From the NCBI GenBank assembly GCA_042091275.1, contig JBELHR010000001.1, positions 62,001 through 126,000 of the forward strand: a stretch of 64,000 bases of DNA. The letters are read 5' to 3'. The DNA is from JBELHR01 sp042091275. Lineage in GTDB: Bacteria; Bacteroidota; Bacteroidia; Flavobacteriales; Flavobacteriaceae. This document shows, in pieces, positions 18,523 through 27,828 of this stretch (the stretch's first letter is position 1; each line of letters begins with the position of its first letter). The position numbers and the translations under genes were made by a program. The notes under the pieces are model-generated. The model was not told where the DNA came from. It did no database searches and saw only the letters and a list, made by a program, of their open reading frames with translations.

Positions 18523-19846
18523 TACCATACCTCTCAAAAGAAGAAAGCAAGTCCTTAAATCTCTTAAAAAAAACATTGTAAACCACAAAGAATCTATCCT
18601 AGACGCTTTGACTAAAGATTATTCAAAACCTCATTTTGAGAGCCTGTCTTCGGAGTATAATTTGGTACTAAACGAATTGGACTATACGCTTAAAAATATC
18701 GATAATCTGTGTAGAGATGAAAGAGTAAGCCCCTCTTTAATGAATTTCCCTTCCAGAAGTAAAATCAAGAGACTACCCTATGGAAAAGTCCTTCTTATCG
18801 GACCTTGGAATTATCCATTTCAACTTATTTTCTCCCCTTTAATTGGAGCAATTGCCGCAGGCAATACCGTTGTTGTAAAGCCCTCGGAACTCAGTGAGCA
18901 CACCAGTAATATTTGTGAAAAAATAATTAATATTTCCTTCGAAAAAGAGGAAGTTTCCTGTCGTTTAGGAGGGGTTGAAGTTGCTCAAGAACTGCTGTCA
19001 CAACGCTGGGATTATATCTTTTTTACTGGTAGTGTAAAAGTGGGTAAAATTGTAGCCAAAGCTGCAGCCGAGAATTTGTGTCCAGTAACCTTAGAACTCG
19101 GGGGTAAAAACCCTTGTATCGTAACAAAAGATGCCGACTTGAAATTGAGCGCTAAAAGAATAACTTGGGGGAAATTCACCAATAATGGGCAGACCTGTAT
19201 AGCACCCGACTATCTTTTGGTAGACAATAGCATCAAAGAAAAACTAATCCAATACATCCAAGAGTCCATAGAGGAATTCTACGGGACTAACCCTCAAGAA
19301 AACAAGGACTACTCAAGGATTATAAATCGTTCCAATTTCGAGAGACTTCGAGATATGACTAAGGGCAGCACCGTATTATACGGAGGAACCTTTAATGAAA
19401 CGGATCGCTACATCTCTCCCACTCTCATCGAAGGACCAGAATTGGATCATGCCCTAATGCTCGAGGAAATCTTTGGCCCTATATTGCCTATATATGGCTA
19501 TGACGATATTTCAGAAGTCAGAGAATTTATCGGAAAGTTCGAAGCTCCTTTAGCATTCTACCTATTTACTTCAAAAACGAGATGGGCGGAAAAATATATG
19601 AGCAGCTTCAGTTATGGCGGTGGTAGTATAAATGACGTCATGGCTCATTTTATAAACTCAAAACTTCCTTTTGGAGGAAAAGGTCACAGCGGTCTAGGGG
19701 CATATCACGGAAAACACAGTATAAGAACTTTTCAACACGAATCCGCCTTGACGACAAAATCGACTTGGTTGGATATCCCTTTGAGATACCCTCCCTACTC
19801 TAACAAGGAAAAACTTATGAGTTCTGTTATGAGATTATTCGGCTAA
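18515..19846 (+). CDS. Aldehyde dehydrogenase, class 3 (fatty-aldehyde) type
   Basis: NAD(P)-dependent oxidation of an aldehyde to the acid. The 443-residue length, the GPWNYPFQL motif, catalytic C228 in NGQTCIAPD, general base E194 in LELGGKNP and the C-terminal RYPPY segment all point to the short ALDH3 class that includes fatty aldehyde dehydrogenases. It starts inside the end of the AlkB-like gene (8-base overlap), so both are made together; an alcohol dehydrogenase would be needed between the two reactions and is not present here. The 3' end overlaps convergent truA by 12 bases. Confidence 0.9.
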   Translation: MSNTIPLKRRKQVLKSLKKNIVNHKESILDALTKDYSKPHFESLSSEYNLVLNELDYTLKNIDNLCRDERVSPSLMNFPSRSKIKRLPYGKVLLIGPWNYPFQLIFSPLIGAIAAGNTVVVKPSELSEHTSNICEKIINISFEKEEVSCRLGGVEVAQELLSQRWDYIFFTGSVKVGKIVAKAAAENLCPVTLELGGKNPCIVTKDADLKLSAKRITWGKFTNNGQTCIAPDYLLVDNSIKEKLIQYIQESIEEFYGTNPQENKDYSRIINRSNFERLRDMTKGSTVLYGGTFNETDRYISPTLIEGPELDHALMLEEIFGPILPIYGYDDISEVREFIGKFEAPLAFYLFTSKTRWAEKYMSSFSYGGGSINDVMAHFINSKLPFGGKGHSGLGAYHGKHSIRTFQHESALTTKSTWLDIPLRYPPYSNKEKLMSSVMRLFG

Positions 19847-20590
19847 TTCTACCCTTTGCAAAACAAGTCCTGATCCAGGAGCTATGGACTTGATTAACCC
19901 TTTACCAGAGCGAAGCATTTCCGTTAAGCCATCTAGAGTGAGTTCACCTGTTGAGATCAAAATGAGCGCTCCCATCATCAGACGAACTTGATATCGCATA
20001 AATCCACTAGATTTAAATTCGATAAAATACAAGTCCTTTTCTGCCTGATATTCAAGAGCGGAAACCTCCAAAGAGCGAATGGTGTTTTTTGCATTGGAAT
20101 TTTTTACGGTAAAGCAAGAAAAATTGTGTTTACCTGATAACACCTTTAAACCCTCGCGCATTTTATCCAAATCAATTTCTCCTTTAAAGTGCTGGGCAAA
20201 AGACGCCTTAAAAACATCTCTTTTTGAATTGACGCAAAACTGATAGCGATAGATTTTAGATTTTGAAGCGGACAAGACACTATACCCAATTGGCTTAGAG
20301 CTTAGGTGTTTTGCAAAAATATCATTGGGAAGATTCTGATTTAAAATCTCCAAAAAAGACAAATCGAGTATTTGATTCGTATTAATCTGTGCAAAAAACT
20401 GCTCGGCAGAAACCTTTGCATCTGTGCGACCGCAACCAAGCGTCTTGAAATCCTGATGCCCCCATATAAAAGAAAGTGTTTTTTGGAGCATGCCTTCAAC
20501 CGTTCTCTCTCCCGGCATAATTTGCCAGCCACTGTAACGAAATCCTAAAAATGACATTTCGAGGATATAGACATTCTTATACTTAGCCAA
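19835..20590 (-). CDS. truA: TruA, tRNA pseudouridine(38-40) synthase
   Basis: Modifies uridines 38-40 in the anticodon arm of tRNAs. The catalytic Asp is D57 in GCGRTDAKVSA, and the first strand with YSGWQ (19-23) is intact; 251 residues is normal. The start is TTG at 20590-20588, inside the last codons of the upstream helical-repeat gene. The next ATG (residue 12) would remove the conserved first strand, so the TTG is preferred. The coupling to the upstream gene is by overlap (8 bases). Confidence 0.92.
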   Translation of the reverse strand: MAKYKNVYILEMSFLGFRYSGWQIMPGERTVEGMLQKTLSFIWGHQDFKTLGCGRTDAKVSAEQFFAQINTNQILDLSFLEILNQNLPNDIFAKHLSSKPIGYSVLSASKSKIYRYQFCVNSKRDVFKASFAQHFKGEIDLDKMREGLKVLSGKHNFSCFTVKNSNAKNTIRSLEVSALEYQAEKDLYFIEFKSSGFMRYQVRLMMGALILISTGELTLDGLTEMLRSGKGLIKSIAPGSGLVLQRVELAE

Positions 20591-22121
20591 TCTTATTTAT
20601 TTTCGCCTTTACAATCTGTTCTACTGGAATATTTTGAATGTGGGATTCTAACCAAGACAAAACATCTAAATACAAAAATGCCCTCCCCTCATAAGGATGA
20701 TCCTTGTAAACCGCCAACTCCTCGTGTAGCTCTACAAAGGCATTTTTTAATTCGTGTGGGTATAAAGTATTTAGCTTCTTTAAAAAGGCAATCATCAATT
20801 CTTGAACCTTATGCATTTCGTTCATCTTGATTAAAAATTGATAGGTAGATCGAATTAGCTCCTCAATACGCTCATCCTTGCCCGCCTCATAATGGGAAAC
20901 TAGATTCAAAACTCGAGAAAAACAGAGTAGATCCTCGCGGATAACTAAGTCCTTATTTGAGATAATCTTGTTGAGATAATAAATACAGTTATCATTATCT
21001 CCCGCCCCAAAGTAAATCGATGCCACCTTGTAATAAAAGATCATAAGGTGGTGTTGATCTAAAACCCCTTTATAGGACTCAATCTCACTTAATAGCTCAG
21101 GAATCAGTGTCAAGCCTTTGGTAAACTCCCCATTGAAAATAAAATAATTTAATCGGTGCTGATAGGTATATAGGAAGGCAAGCGATTTGGTATTGTCATT
21201 TATAAAATATTCTCCCGAGTCCACCTCATCTAAGAATCCTTTTAAAACAACATCAAAATTTCGATGTCTTAAATAATACAGAGATTCCAACAAATAATTC
21301 ATTCCTTTGAGATAAAAAACAGGGTTCAATTTTTTCATCTTTGGATTGGAATGAAACAAGTCTACCCATTTGTGAGCATACTTGTAGCTTCTCAGAAAGT
21401 CTTGAATAATAAAACTACGCCATAAATTGGCTTGATAAAGGAATAACTTTTCCCTAAAACCCAAGGAATCAAAATCGAATTCAGGAAGTCTTGCAATAAA
21501 ATAATTATTAATCCTATTGATATCCTTGTCGTTTCTCGCATAGCCCTCTTTGAGGAATAAACTATACAGTTGAAGAGACACATTAGATAATTTTGAGGTA
21601 AAGACATTCTTCATAGAGATCTCCTTGGCCTGTATAGACAACATATCCGCTCGGTTATTTAAACTTCGTGTGATATACTGGGTCTCAATAACCTTTTCCA
21701 TCTCTACAATCTCATAAGCCAGATTCAATTCATCATTGGAGAGTGCTAGATTTTTTGCTTTGTCCAAAATCTTTAGGGCCTGTTTGTAGAGCCCCTTATT
21801 ATAAACGATGGAGGCAAAATCCAATTGCTCCCGAATAGAGGATCGAACTGACTTGTGCAAGGGACTGAGACGCAGGCTAACCAAAATCTGTTTATACAAA
21901 TGAGCTTTTGCATTTGATAGTTGTCTTTTGATAATTTTGGTCTTGGCTAAAATGATTTGTTCATTATAACGTTCCATTTTATCAATAACATTGAACAAGG
22001 CCAGGAAATTAGCGGTCGAATTGACCTCTAAACGACCTACATACAGTTTAAACTGACGTTTCTCAGATTTAGACAGAGATCTAATTAATTGAAATAAAGG
22101 ATCTTTTCCCTCAATAGCCAT
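20583..22121 (-). CDS. Helical-repeat (TPR-like) protein of unknown function
   Basis: I do not recognise a named family. The 512 residues are mostly alpha-helical, rich in Leu, Tyr, Lys and Asn, with no signal peptide and no membrane span. Several TPR-like helix pairs can be guessed (for example YNKGLYKQALKILDKAKNL and YYKVASIYFGAGDNDNCIYY). The N-terminus (DPLFQLIRSLSKSEKRQFKLY) looks like a conserved helix-turn segment. Flavobacterial genomes commonly carry such a protein of about 500 residues as a hypothetical. It is translationally coupled to truA by overlap, but no functional link to tRNA modification can be shown. ATG at 22121. Confidence 0.8.
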   Translation of the reverse strand: MAIEGKDPLFQLIRSLSKSEKRQFKLYVGRLEVNSTANFLALFNVIDKMERYNEQIILAKTKIIKRQLSNAKAHLYKQILVSLRLSPLHKSVRSSIREQLDFASIVYNKGLYKQALKILDKAKNLALSNDELNLAYEIVEMEKVIETQYITRSLNNRADMLSIQAKEISMKNVFTSKLSNVSLQLYSLFLKEGYARNDKDINRINNYFIARLPEFDFDSLGFREKLFLYQANLWRSFIIQDFLRSYKYAHKWVDLFHSNPKMKKLNPVFYLKGMNYLLESLYYLRHRNFDVVLKGFLDEVDSGEYFINDNTKSLAFLYTYQHRLNYFIFNGEFTKGLTLIPELLSEIESYKGVLDQHHLMIFYYKVASIYFGAGDNDNCIYYLNKIISNKDLVIREDLLCFSRVLNLVSHYEAGKDERIEELIRSTYQFLIKMNEMHKVQELMIAFLKKLNTLYPHELKNAFVELHEELAVYKDHPYEGRAFLYLDVLSWLESHIQNIPVEQIVKAKINKIG

Positions 22122-22212
22122 CGTAAAAAAAATAATTTAAGTAACTGAAATACAGCTACATATGTTGTTTGCCAAAAAATTGAATACAAGTTAGTTAAGC
22201 GAATTTAAGTTT

Positions 22213-22239
22213 TTGAATTTAGTGTAAGGCTTAAATTTG
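22213..22239 (+). promoter_or_regulatory. Promoter of leuA
   Basis: TTG (22213-22215), 16-base spacer and TAAATTTG (22232-22239) fit TTG-N-TAnnTTTG. The inferred transcription start is near 22246, 20 or so bases before the ATG at 22267, which rules out the longer reading frame from TTG 22237. Confidence 0.6.
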
Positions 22240-22266
22240 AGTAAATCTCATAAAAACTACTACAAA

Positions 22267-23433
22267 ATGACGGATAATCGAGTTCAAATATTTGACACAA
22301 CTTTGCGCGATGGGGAACAAGTTCCTGGATGTAAATTGAATGGTTCTCAAAAACTAATCATCGCAAAGCAACTCGACCTTCTAGGAGTAGATATTATAGA
22401 AGCTGGGTTTCCGATTTCTAGTCCAGGAGATTTTTCTGCAGTGAATGAAATATCCAAAATGGTAAAAAACGCTACGGTCTGCGGATTGACAAGAGCGAAT
22501 CAAAAAGATATTGAAGTAGCTGCGGAAGCACTGAAATATGCTAAAAAACCAAGAATCCATACCGGAATTGGAACCTCCGATTCTCATATAAAATTTAAGT
22601 TCAATTCCGATCAAAATACCATTATTGAACGCGCTAGAGCTGCGGTTTCTTATGCCAAAAGCTTTGTAGAAGATGTTGAATTTTACGCGGAAGATGCGGG
22701 CAGAACAGATAATGTGTTTTTGGCGAGAATTTGCGAAGAGGTCATAAAATCTGGAGCTACCGTTTTAAACATTCCAGATACCACAGGTTATTGTTTACCG
22801 GAACAATACGGGGAGAAAATTAAATTTCTTAGAGAAAATGTCAAAGGAATAGACAAGGTCACCTTGTCGGTTCATTGCCACAATGACTTAGGCCTTGCGA
22901 CTGCGAATGCCATCGCTGGAATTCAAAATGGAGCTAGACAAATAGAATGTACTATCAATGGAATTGGAGAACGCGCAGGAAATACTGCTCTGGAAGAGGT
23001 CGTAATGATCATGAAACAACATAAGAGTTTAAACTTGGACACCGCTATTAACACCCAACTTCTATATGAAACCTCTCAACTCGTAAGAGAAAATATGGGA
23101 ATGTTTGTGCAGGCGAACAAGGCTATTGTCGGAGAGAATGCCTTTGCACACAGTTCGGGAATTCACCAAGATGGAGTAATCAAAAATCGAGAGACCTATG
23201 AAATAATGGATCCTGAAGAAGTAGGGGTATCCAAAAGCTCTATCGTTCTTACTGCCAGAAGTGGAAGAGCGGCTTTGGCTCACAGAGCAAAAAATATTGG
23301 CTATGTTTTGAGCAAACTAGATCTGGACACTGTATATCCTGAGTTTTTAAAATTTGCAGACTCTAAGAAGGAAGTTGTCGATAAAGATCTTCACTTATTG
23401 CTCGGTCAAAAAGGAATACAATTGTCTGCTTAA
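22267..23433 (+). CDS. leuA: 2-isopropylmalate synthase, short form without regulatory domain
   Basis: Condenses 2-oxoisovalerate with acetyl-CoA, the first step of leucine synthesis. The DRE-TIM-metallolyase signature DTTLRDGEQ (10-18), the metal ligands in SVHCHNDLG and NGIGERAGN and the FAHSSGIHQDGV block are LeuA-like. The 388 residues cover the catalytic barrel and subdomains but not the roughly 130-residue C-terminal LeuA dimer domain that binds leucine in the 510-residue enzymes. The frame opens at TTG 22237, but that codon is part of the promoter -7 box; ATG 22267 directly precedes the conserved VQIFDTTLRDG. Homocitrate or citramalate synthase are less likely alternatives; the nearby ilv genes favour LeuA. 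Confidence 0.85.
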   Translation: MTDNRVQIFDTTLRDGEQVPGCKLNGSQKLIIAKQLDLLGVDIIEAGFPISSPGDFSAVNEISKMVKNATVCGLTRANQKDIEVAAEALKYAKKPRIHTGIGTSDSHIKFKFNSDQNTIIERARAAVSYAKSFVEDVEFYAEDAGRTDNVFLARICEEVIKSGATVLNIPDTTGYCLPEQYGEKIKFLRENVKGIDKVTLSVHCHNDLGLATANAIAGIQNGARQIECTINGIGERAGNTALEEVVMIMKQHKSLNLDTAINTQLLYETSQLVRENMGMFVQANKAIVGENAFAHSSGIHQDGVIKNRETYEIMDPEEVGVSKSSIVLTARSGRAALAHRAKNIGYVLSKLDLDTVYPEFLKFADSKKEVVDKDLHLLLGQKGIQLSA

Positions 23434-23502
23434 AACACCTCTCATAATTCATCGAATTTTACGATATTGGTCGAGTTGATCAATATGTAAAAAAGTATTA
23501 CC

Positions 23503-24222
23503 ATGAATTTAAGCGAAGTAATCCTCAAGCGCAGGGCGATGCGTGTCTATGACGAAAGCAAAGAAATAGACGCGGCCATTGTAAAAGAATGTATCGAAAA
23601 GGCAACTCTAGCTCCCTCGTCGAGTAACCTTCAGCTATGGGAATTTTACCATGTAGTCTCTGAAGACAAACTGCAGAAACTTAAAGAATACTGTTTTAAT
23701 CAGATTACTGCCAAATCGGCCAAACAACTCGTAGTCGTTGTAACTCGAAAAGATCTTTGGAAAAAAAGAGCGGCTTCCAATTCGGCAGCTCTACATAAAC
23801 TCTACGATAAACCAGAAGCTGAATATACCAAACGAGAAAAGTTCACGCTCAATTATTTCAACAAGTTAATCCCTATAACTTATATGGATTTCTTTAGAAT
23901 TTTTGGCTATTTGAAATACAGTTTCTTTTCTGTTCTAGGTCTGTTTCGTCCGGTCTACAGAGAGCTAACCCATAATGACATTCGCGTAACCGCCCACAAA
24001 AGTACAGCACTAGCAGCCCAAACATTTATGTTGGCCATGGTGGAAGCCGGTTACGACACCTGCCCTATGGAAGGTATCGATAGCTTGAGGATAAAAAGGC
24101 TTTTAGGACTTCCTTATGGCGCCGAAGTCAACATGGTAATCAGTTGTGGAATCGGTACAGAAGGAGGCTCTTTAAGACCCCGTTTTCGCATCCCTTCAGA
24201 AGAAACCTATTTTGAAGTTTGA
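23503..24222 (+). CDS. Nitroreductase-family FMN oxidoreductase
   Basis: FMN-dependent NAD(P)H oxidoreductase of 239 residues. The N-terminal RRAMRVYDE and APSSSNLQLWEF stretches form the phosphate- and flavin-binding parts of the fold; the C-terminal block ending in the GAEVNMVISCGIG strand is also typical. A middle insertion of about 40 residues with aromatic content (DFFRIFGYLKYSFFSVLGLF) enlarges it compared with the 190-residue minimal enzymes and may shape the substrate pocket. Substrate unknown. It converges on the acylase gene with 6 bases between stops. Confidence 0.85.
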   Translation: MNLSEVILKRRAMRVYDESKEIDAAIVKECIEKATLAPSSSNLQLWEFYHVVSEDKLQKLKEYCFNQITAKSAKQLVVVVTRKDLWKKRAASNSAALHKLYDKPEAEYTKREKFTLNYFNKLIPITYMDFFRIFGYLKYSFFSVLGLFRPVYRELTHNDIRVTAHKSTALAAQTFMLAMVEAGYDTCPMEGIDSLRIKRLLGLPYGAEVNMVISCGIGTEGGSLRPRFRIPSEETYFEV

Positions 24223-24228
24223 TCGATT

Positions 24229-26592
24229 TTAGTTGGGATTAAATCTCAACAAAGAGGATTCTTCTCTGATTTCTGAAGGGTTCATTAATAATTTCACAAA
24301 CTCATTTTCGATAAACTTTTCTGCTAAATTGTCATAAAAGGGACTAAATGGATTTCCACTTTGTCCTGTAGGAACCATACCCATCGAATTTTCTATATCT
24401 GAGAAGTCTATTATTCTCCTCGAGGAAGGACCTGCAGTTACAGAGTAGATACCACTATCATTTAGCTGATATAATTGGTTGTTGATAACTTCGTTACCTC
24501 CATTTATTTCAAATGGTCCGACATTTAACCAAGAACCCAAAACAGGAACGTCTTTCATGACATGTTCATGAGTCAATTGGTGGACATTTTTCCACTTCCA
24601 ATTTTCCATATCTTCACCTCTTTCTCGCTTGAGAGTTTCAATAGAAGATTCCCATGAGGATCGCATTATATCCTCTCTGGACTCTACAACATCTTTTGTG
24701 CTAACATCATCCCACCAAATACTCATAGGGTCTTTTAATAGTTCAGCAGTAAATCGCTTTTGAAGATGGGTATTCATAAATAAATCAAAACGCTTATCTC
24801 CCAATTCATCCGCGAGAGTATGGTGTAATATTTCATATGAAAATTTAGTGTAAATGGTCGGCGCTGCACTCTCTTTGTCAAAATCTCCCTCCCAATTCTC
24901 AAGGACGTCAGTATACATAGATTTTTCATCACCCTTTAAAACATCCAAAATAACCTCCACAAGATCGGGGGATACAGCGGAAACATCATCTCCGATCATA
25001 TTCATCATACTCTCCTTATTCTCTTTCTGATCTAAATCTAAAAGAGTAACGATGCGCTTTGCCCTGTCCTCGGCCAAATAATATCCTGGATATAGTATAC
25101 CAGAAACGGAATCCGGTGCGTTATTTGCGGAATAAACGTAATTCCATTCTGGATTTTCTGCTCTAGGGTTGTTTTCAAAATCCAGCCACTCTAGCTGATC
25201 GTCTTCCCCGTTTGAGCCATCCATAACTCGATAAGTAGAAGCCGAGTTCTTCACTTTATACAATTGTGCAGATGCCCACCAAGCAATATTATCTTTTGCG
25301 TCTCCATACATAACATTTAGTCCAGGTGCATGAATCATACTTGCTCCTTTTTTGAAATGCTGCATATCTTCAGCGTGGGAAATTTGATAGAGCGCATCTA
25401 AAAGGTTGTTTTCTCGCTGCAAATAAATCCAACTCATACTCAAGGGAGTTTCCGATTGAATGGTTTCTATAAAATCATTCATAACCGGTCCGTGGACTGT
25501 CGATCTAACATCAATTGAAACAGGATCTTTATCCTTTATTTTTATCTCAAAGCTTTCCTCAGAAAACTCCAATACCTCATCGCCATATCGATAGGTATTC
25601 GGATTCTTATCCGAACTTTCAACGGAGTAGAAATTCATATCATCATTTTGGAACATAGTAAGACCGTAAGCGTAATCGCTGTTGTGAGCCAATAAAGGGA
25701 ACGGGAACAATGCCAAATGAAAACCATACATCTCGTAGTCTGGAGTTTTAATATGAGCCTGATACCAAACCCCTGGTTGAGAATAGCCTATATGCGGGTC
25801 ATTTGCTAAGATAACTTTTCCGTCTTTTGTCTTCTCTGGTCCCAAAACCCAAGAATTAGAACCTGTAAAAGCTGGTACTGGTAAATCTCCTAATATATCA
25901 TTCAAATGTTCGGAATAAGCCATATAATCGGTGGCCCTAGAGTTAGTCGTTTTTATATGTGTTGTCTTTGGATCTATTCTTCCATCAAATGATGCTCCAT
26001 AGGCAGGACCCAAATCTTCCGTAATATTAGTAACTAGAGGATCAGTTTTGTGAGCCTCGGCAAAACTAAAACTCATATAACCTATTACATTTAAGATGTC
26101 TTCAAAAGTATAGGCCTTCTTTTCTATCCCCAAGAGCACAAACTCCACAGGCGTCTTCCCTTCTTCTATATATAAATTAATTCCCTTTAAGTAGGCTTCG
26201 GCCATTTTGTAAAAAGGAGCCTCTTTGTCAAATTCTGCAAGACTTTTGTCGTGGTAGGCTTTCATATTGATTGCCTTAAAAAACTTATCCGTCTCCAGAG
26301 TTGCTTCTCCGAGAACCTCACTCAATCGTCCCGATGCTATTCGTCGCATCAGTTCCATTTGCCAAAGACGGTCTTGCGCGTGAACGTATCCCAAGGCCTG
26401 GTAGGCATCCAATTGGTTTTCAGCTTCGATATGAGGGACTCCATTTGCGTCGAAATAAACATCGACTGAAGAATTGATTCCTTCTAGAGTTTGTTCTCCC
26501 TCATAAGATGGAGCAAATTTCCATTGCAATCCAAAATAGAGTAATAGAACAAGAATTGAGATTGATATTAGGATTTTGTATACTGTTTTCAT
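24229..26592 (-). CDS. Penicillin-acylase-family (S45) Ntn hydrolase, membrane-anchored precursor
   Basis: Self-processing amide hydrolase whose relatives cleave penicillins, acyl-homoserine lactones or other acyl amides in the periplasm. A signal or anchor segment of about 18 hydrophobic residues begins at residue 5. The alpha chain region contains ALGYVHAQDRLWQMELMRR, and the nucleophile and new beta-chain N-terminus is S245 in TGSNSWVLGP, followed by ANDPHIGYSQPGVWYQ. All parts are intact over 787 residues. ATG 26592 gives a normal signal sequence; an upstream ATG at 26637 would add 15 residues and leave only 49 bases to the divergent gene, so it is less likely. Substrate cannot be told from sequence. 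Confidence 0.85.
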   Translation of the reverse strand: MKTVYKILISISILVLLLYFGLQWKFAPSYEGEQTLEGINSSVDVYFDANGVPHIEAENQLDAYQALGYVHAQDRLWQMELMRRIASGRLSEVLGEATLETDKFFKAINMKAYHDKSLAEFDKEAPFYKMAEAYLKGINLYIEEGKTPVEFVLLGIEKKAYTFEDILNVIGYMSFSFAEAHKTDPLVTNITEDLGPAYGASFDGRIDPKTTHIKTTNSRATDYMAYSEHLNDILGDLPVPAFTGSNSWVLGPEKTKDGKVILANDPHIGYSQPGVWYQAHIKTPDYEMYGFHLALFPFPLLAHNSDYAYGLTMFQNDDMNFYSVESSDKNPNTYRYGDEVLEFSEESFEIKIKDKDPVSIDVRSTVHGPVMNDFIETIQSETPLSMSWIYLQRENNLLDALYQISHAEDMQHFKKGASMIHAPGLNVMYGDAKDNIAWWASAQLYKVKNSASTYRVMDGSNGEDDQLEWLDFENNPRAENPEWNYVYSANNAPDSVSGILYPGYYLAEDRAKRIVTLLDLDQKENKESMMNMIGDDVSAVSPDLVEVILDVLKGDEKSMYTDVLENWEGDFDKESAAPTIYTKFSYEILHHTLADELGDKRFDLFMNTHLQKRFTAELLKDPMSIWWDDVSTKDVVESREDIMRSSWESSIETLKRERGEDMENWKWKNVHQLTHEHVMKDVPVLGSWLNVGPFEINGGNEVINNQLYQLNDSGIYSVTAGPSSRRIIDFSDIENSMGMVPTGQSGNPFSPFYDNLAEKFIENEFVKLLMNPSEIREESSLLRFNPN

Positions 26593-26686
26593 GTGGCTTA
26601 AATTTCTCGAAGCAATATAAGAAGAATGTCCAATCATTTTCCCTTCAAGAGAATAATTAATACTTTAGTACTCTCAAATAAAAGGC

Positions 26687-27826
26687 ATGAATAAGATACA
26701 AATGGTTGACCTCAACGGTCAATATCTCAAAATAAAAACAGAGGTAGACAGTGCCATTGCAGAAGTTATCGGAAATAGCTCCTTTATTAAAGGTCCCTCT
26801 GTCAAATCTTTTGAAGAAAATTTGGCGCAATACCTAAAGGTGAAACATGTCATATCCTGCGGAAATGGAACAGATGCCTTGCAGCTAGCACTTATGGCCT
26901 TAGGCCTAAAGGAAGGCGATGAAGTAATCACAACCAATTTCACATTTGCGGCGACAGTAGAAGTAATAGGTTTGCTAAAACTCACACCAATTCTAGTTGA
27001 CGTCAATTCTAATGATTTCAATATAGACATCAAAGCTCTTGAACAAGCCATAAGTCCAAAAACTAAGGCCATCATCCCTGTTCACTTGTTTGGAACCTGC
27101 GCCAATATGGAGGCTATATTAAAAATAGCAAAAGCAAACGATATAAAAATAGTAGAGGATAACGCCCAAGCTCTCGGTGCAGATTATCGTTTTAGTTCAG
27201 GTCAAATATTTAAATCTGGAACGATTGGTGACATAGGAACAACTTCCTTTTTTCCTTCAAAGAATCTCGGAGCATACGGTGATGGAGGCGCCTTGTATAC
27301 CAATGACGATGCACTAGCAAAAAAAATAAGATCTCTGGCCAATCACGGAATGGAAACCCGCTACTATTACGATAAAATTGGAATAAACTCTCGTTTGGAC
27401 AGCATTCAAGCAGCAATTTTAAATATAAAATTGACACATCTAGACGACTATGCAAAATCGAGAAGACAAGCTGCTGCACATTACAACGAAGCATTGGCCT
27501 CTTGTGAATTTCTGATAACTCCAAAATTTGAAGATGAGTCTGGGCTGCAGACCCATGTCTTTCACCAATATACCCTCAGAATAACCAATGGGAAAAGAGA
27601 TGCTTTAAAGTCCTTTTTAGCAAATGAGAATATTCCAACTGCGATTTATTACCCCTTGGGTTTAGACAAGCAAAAAGCCTATGCCGCTATTATCGGAAAC
27701 AACAAAGGCTGCCCAGTCAGTGAAGCATTGACTACAGAAGTTTTGTCTCTACCCATGCACACAGAGCTTTCCAATGATCAATTGAACTATATTTCTGGAA
27801 AAATTCTAGAATTCTTTAAAAAATAA
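26687..27826 (+). CDS. DegT/DnrJ/EryC1/StrS-family PLP aminotransferase
   Basis: Sugar aminotransferase of the type that converts UDP- or TDP-4-keto (or 3-keto) sugars to amino sugars for surface polysaccharides. PLP-binding K192 lies in FFPSKNLGAYGDGGA, and the upstream GNGTDALQLAL, VEDNAQALGA and NHGMETRYYYDKIGINSRLD blocks are characteristic. Length 379 is normal. The stop is two bases before galE, so both form one unit, consistent with a role in cell-envelope sugar nucleotides. The exact sugar is not determinable. Confidence 0.9.
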   Translation: MNKIQMVDLNGQYLKIKTEVDSAIAEVIGNSSFIKGPSVKSFEENLAQYLKVKHVISCGNGTDALQLALMALGLKEGDEVITTNFTFAATVEVIGLLKLTPILVDVNSNDFNIDIKALEQAISPKTKAIIPVHLFGTCANMEAILKIAKANDIKIVEDNAQALGADYRFSSGQIFKSGTIGDIGTTSFFPSKNLGAYGDGGALYTNDDALAKKIRSLANHGMETRYYYDKIGINSRLDSIQAAILNIKLTHLDDYAKSRRQAAAHYNEALASCEFLITPKFEDESGLQTHVFHQYTLRITNGKRDALKSFLANENIPTAIYYPLGLDKQKAYAAIIGNNKGCPVSEALTTEVLSLPMHTELSNDQLNYISGKILEFFKK

Positions 27827-27828
27827 AT

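Noticed and set aside
26719..27075. 118-residue open frame antisense to the DegT aminotransferase
   Set aside because: The sense protein shows all family motifs in this region, so the antisense frame is a shadow.
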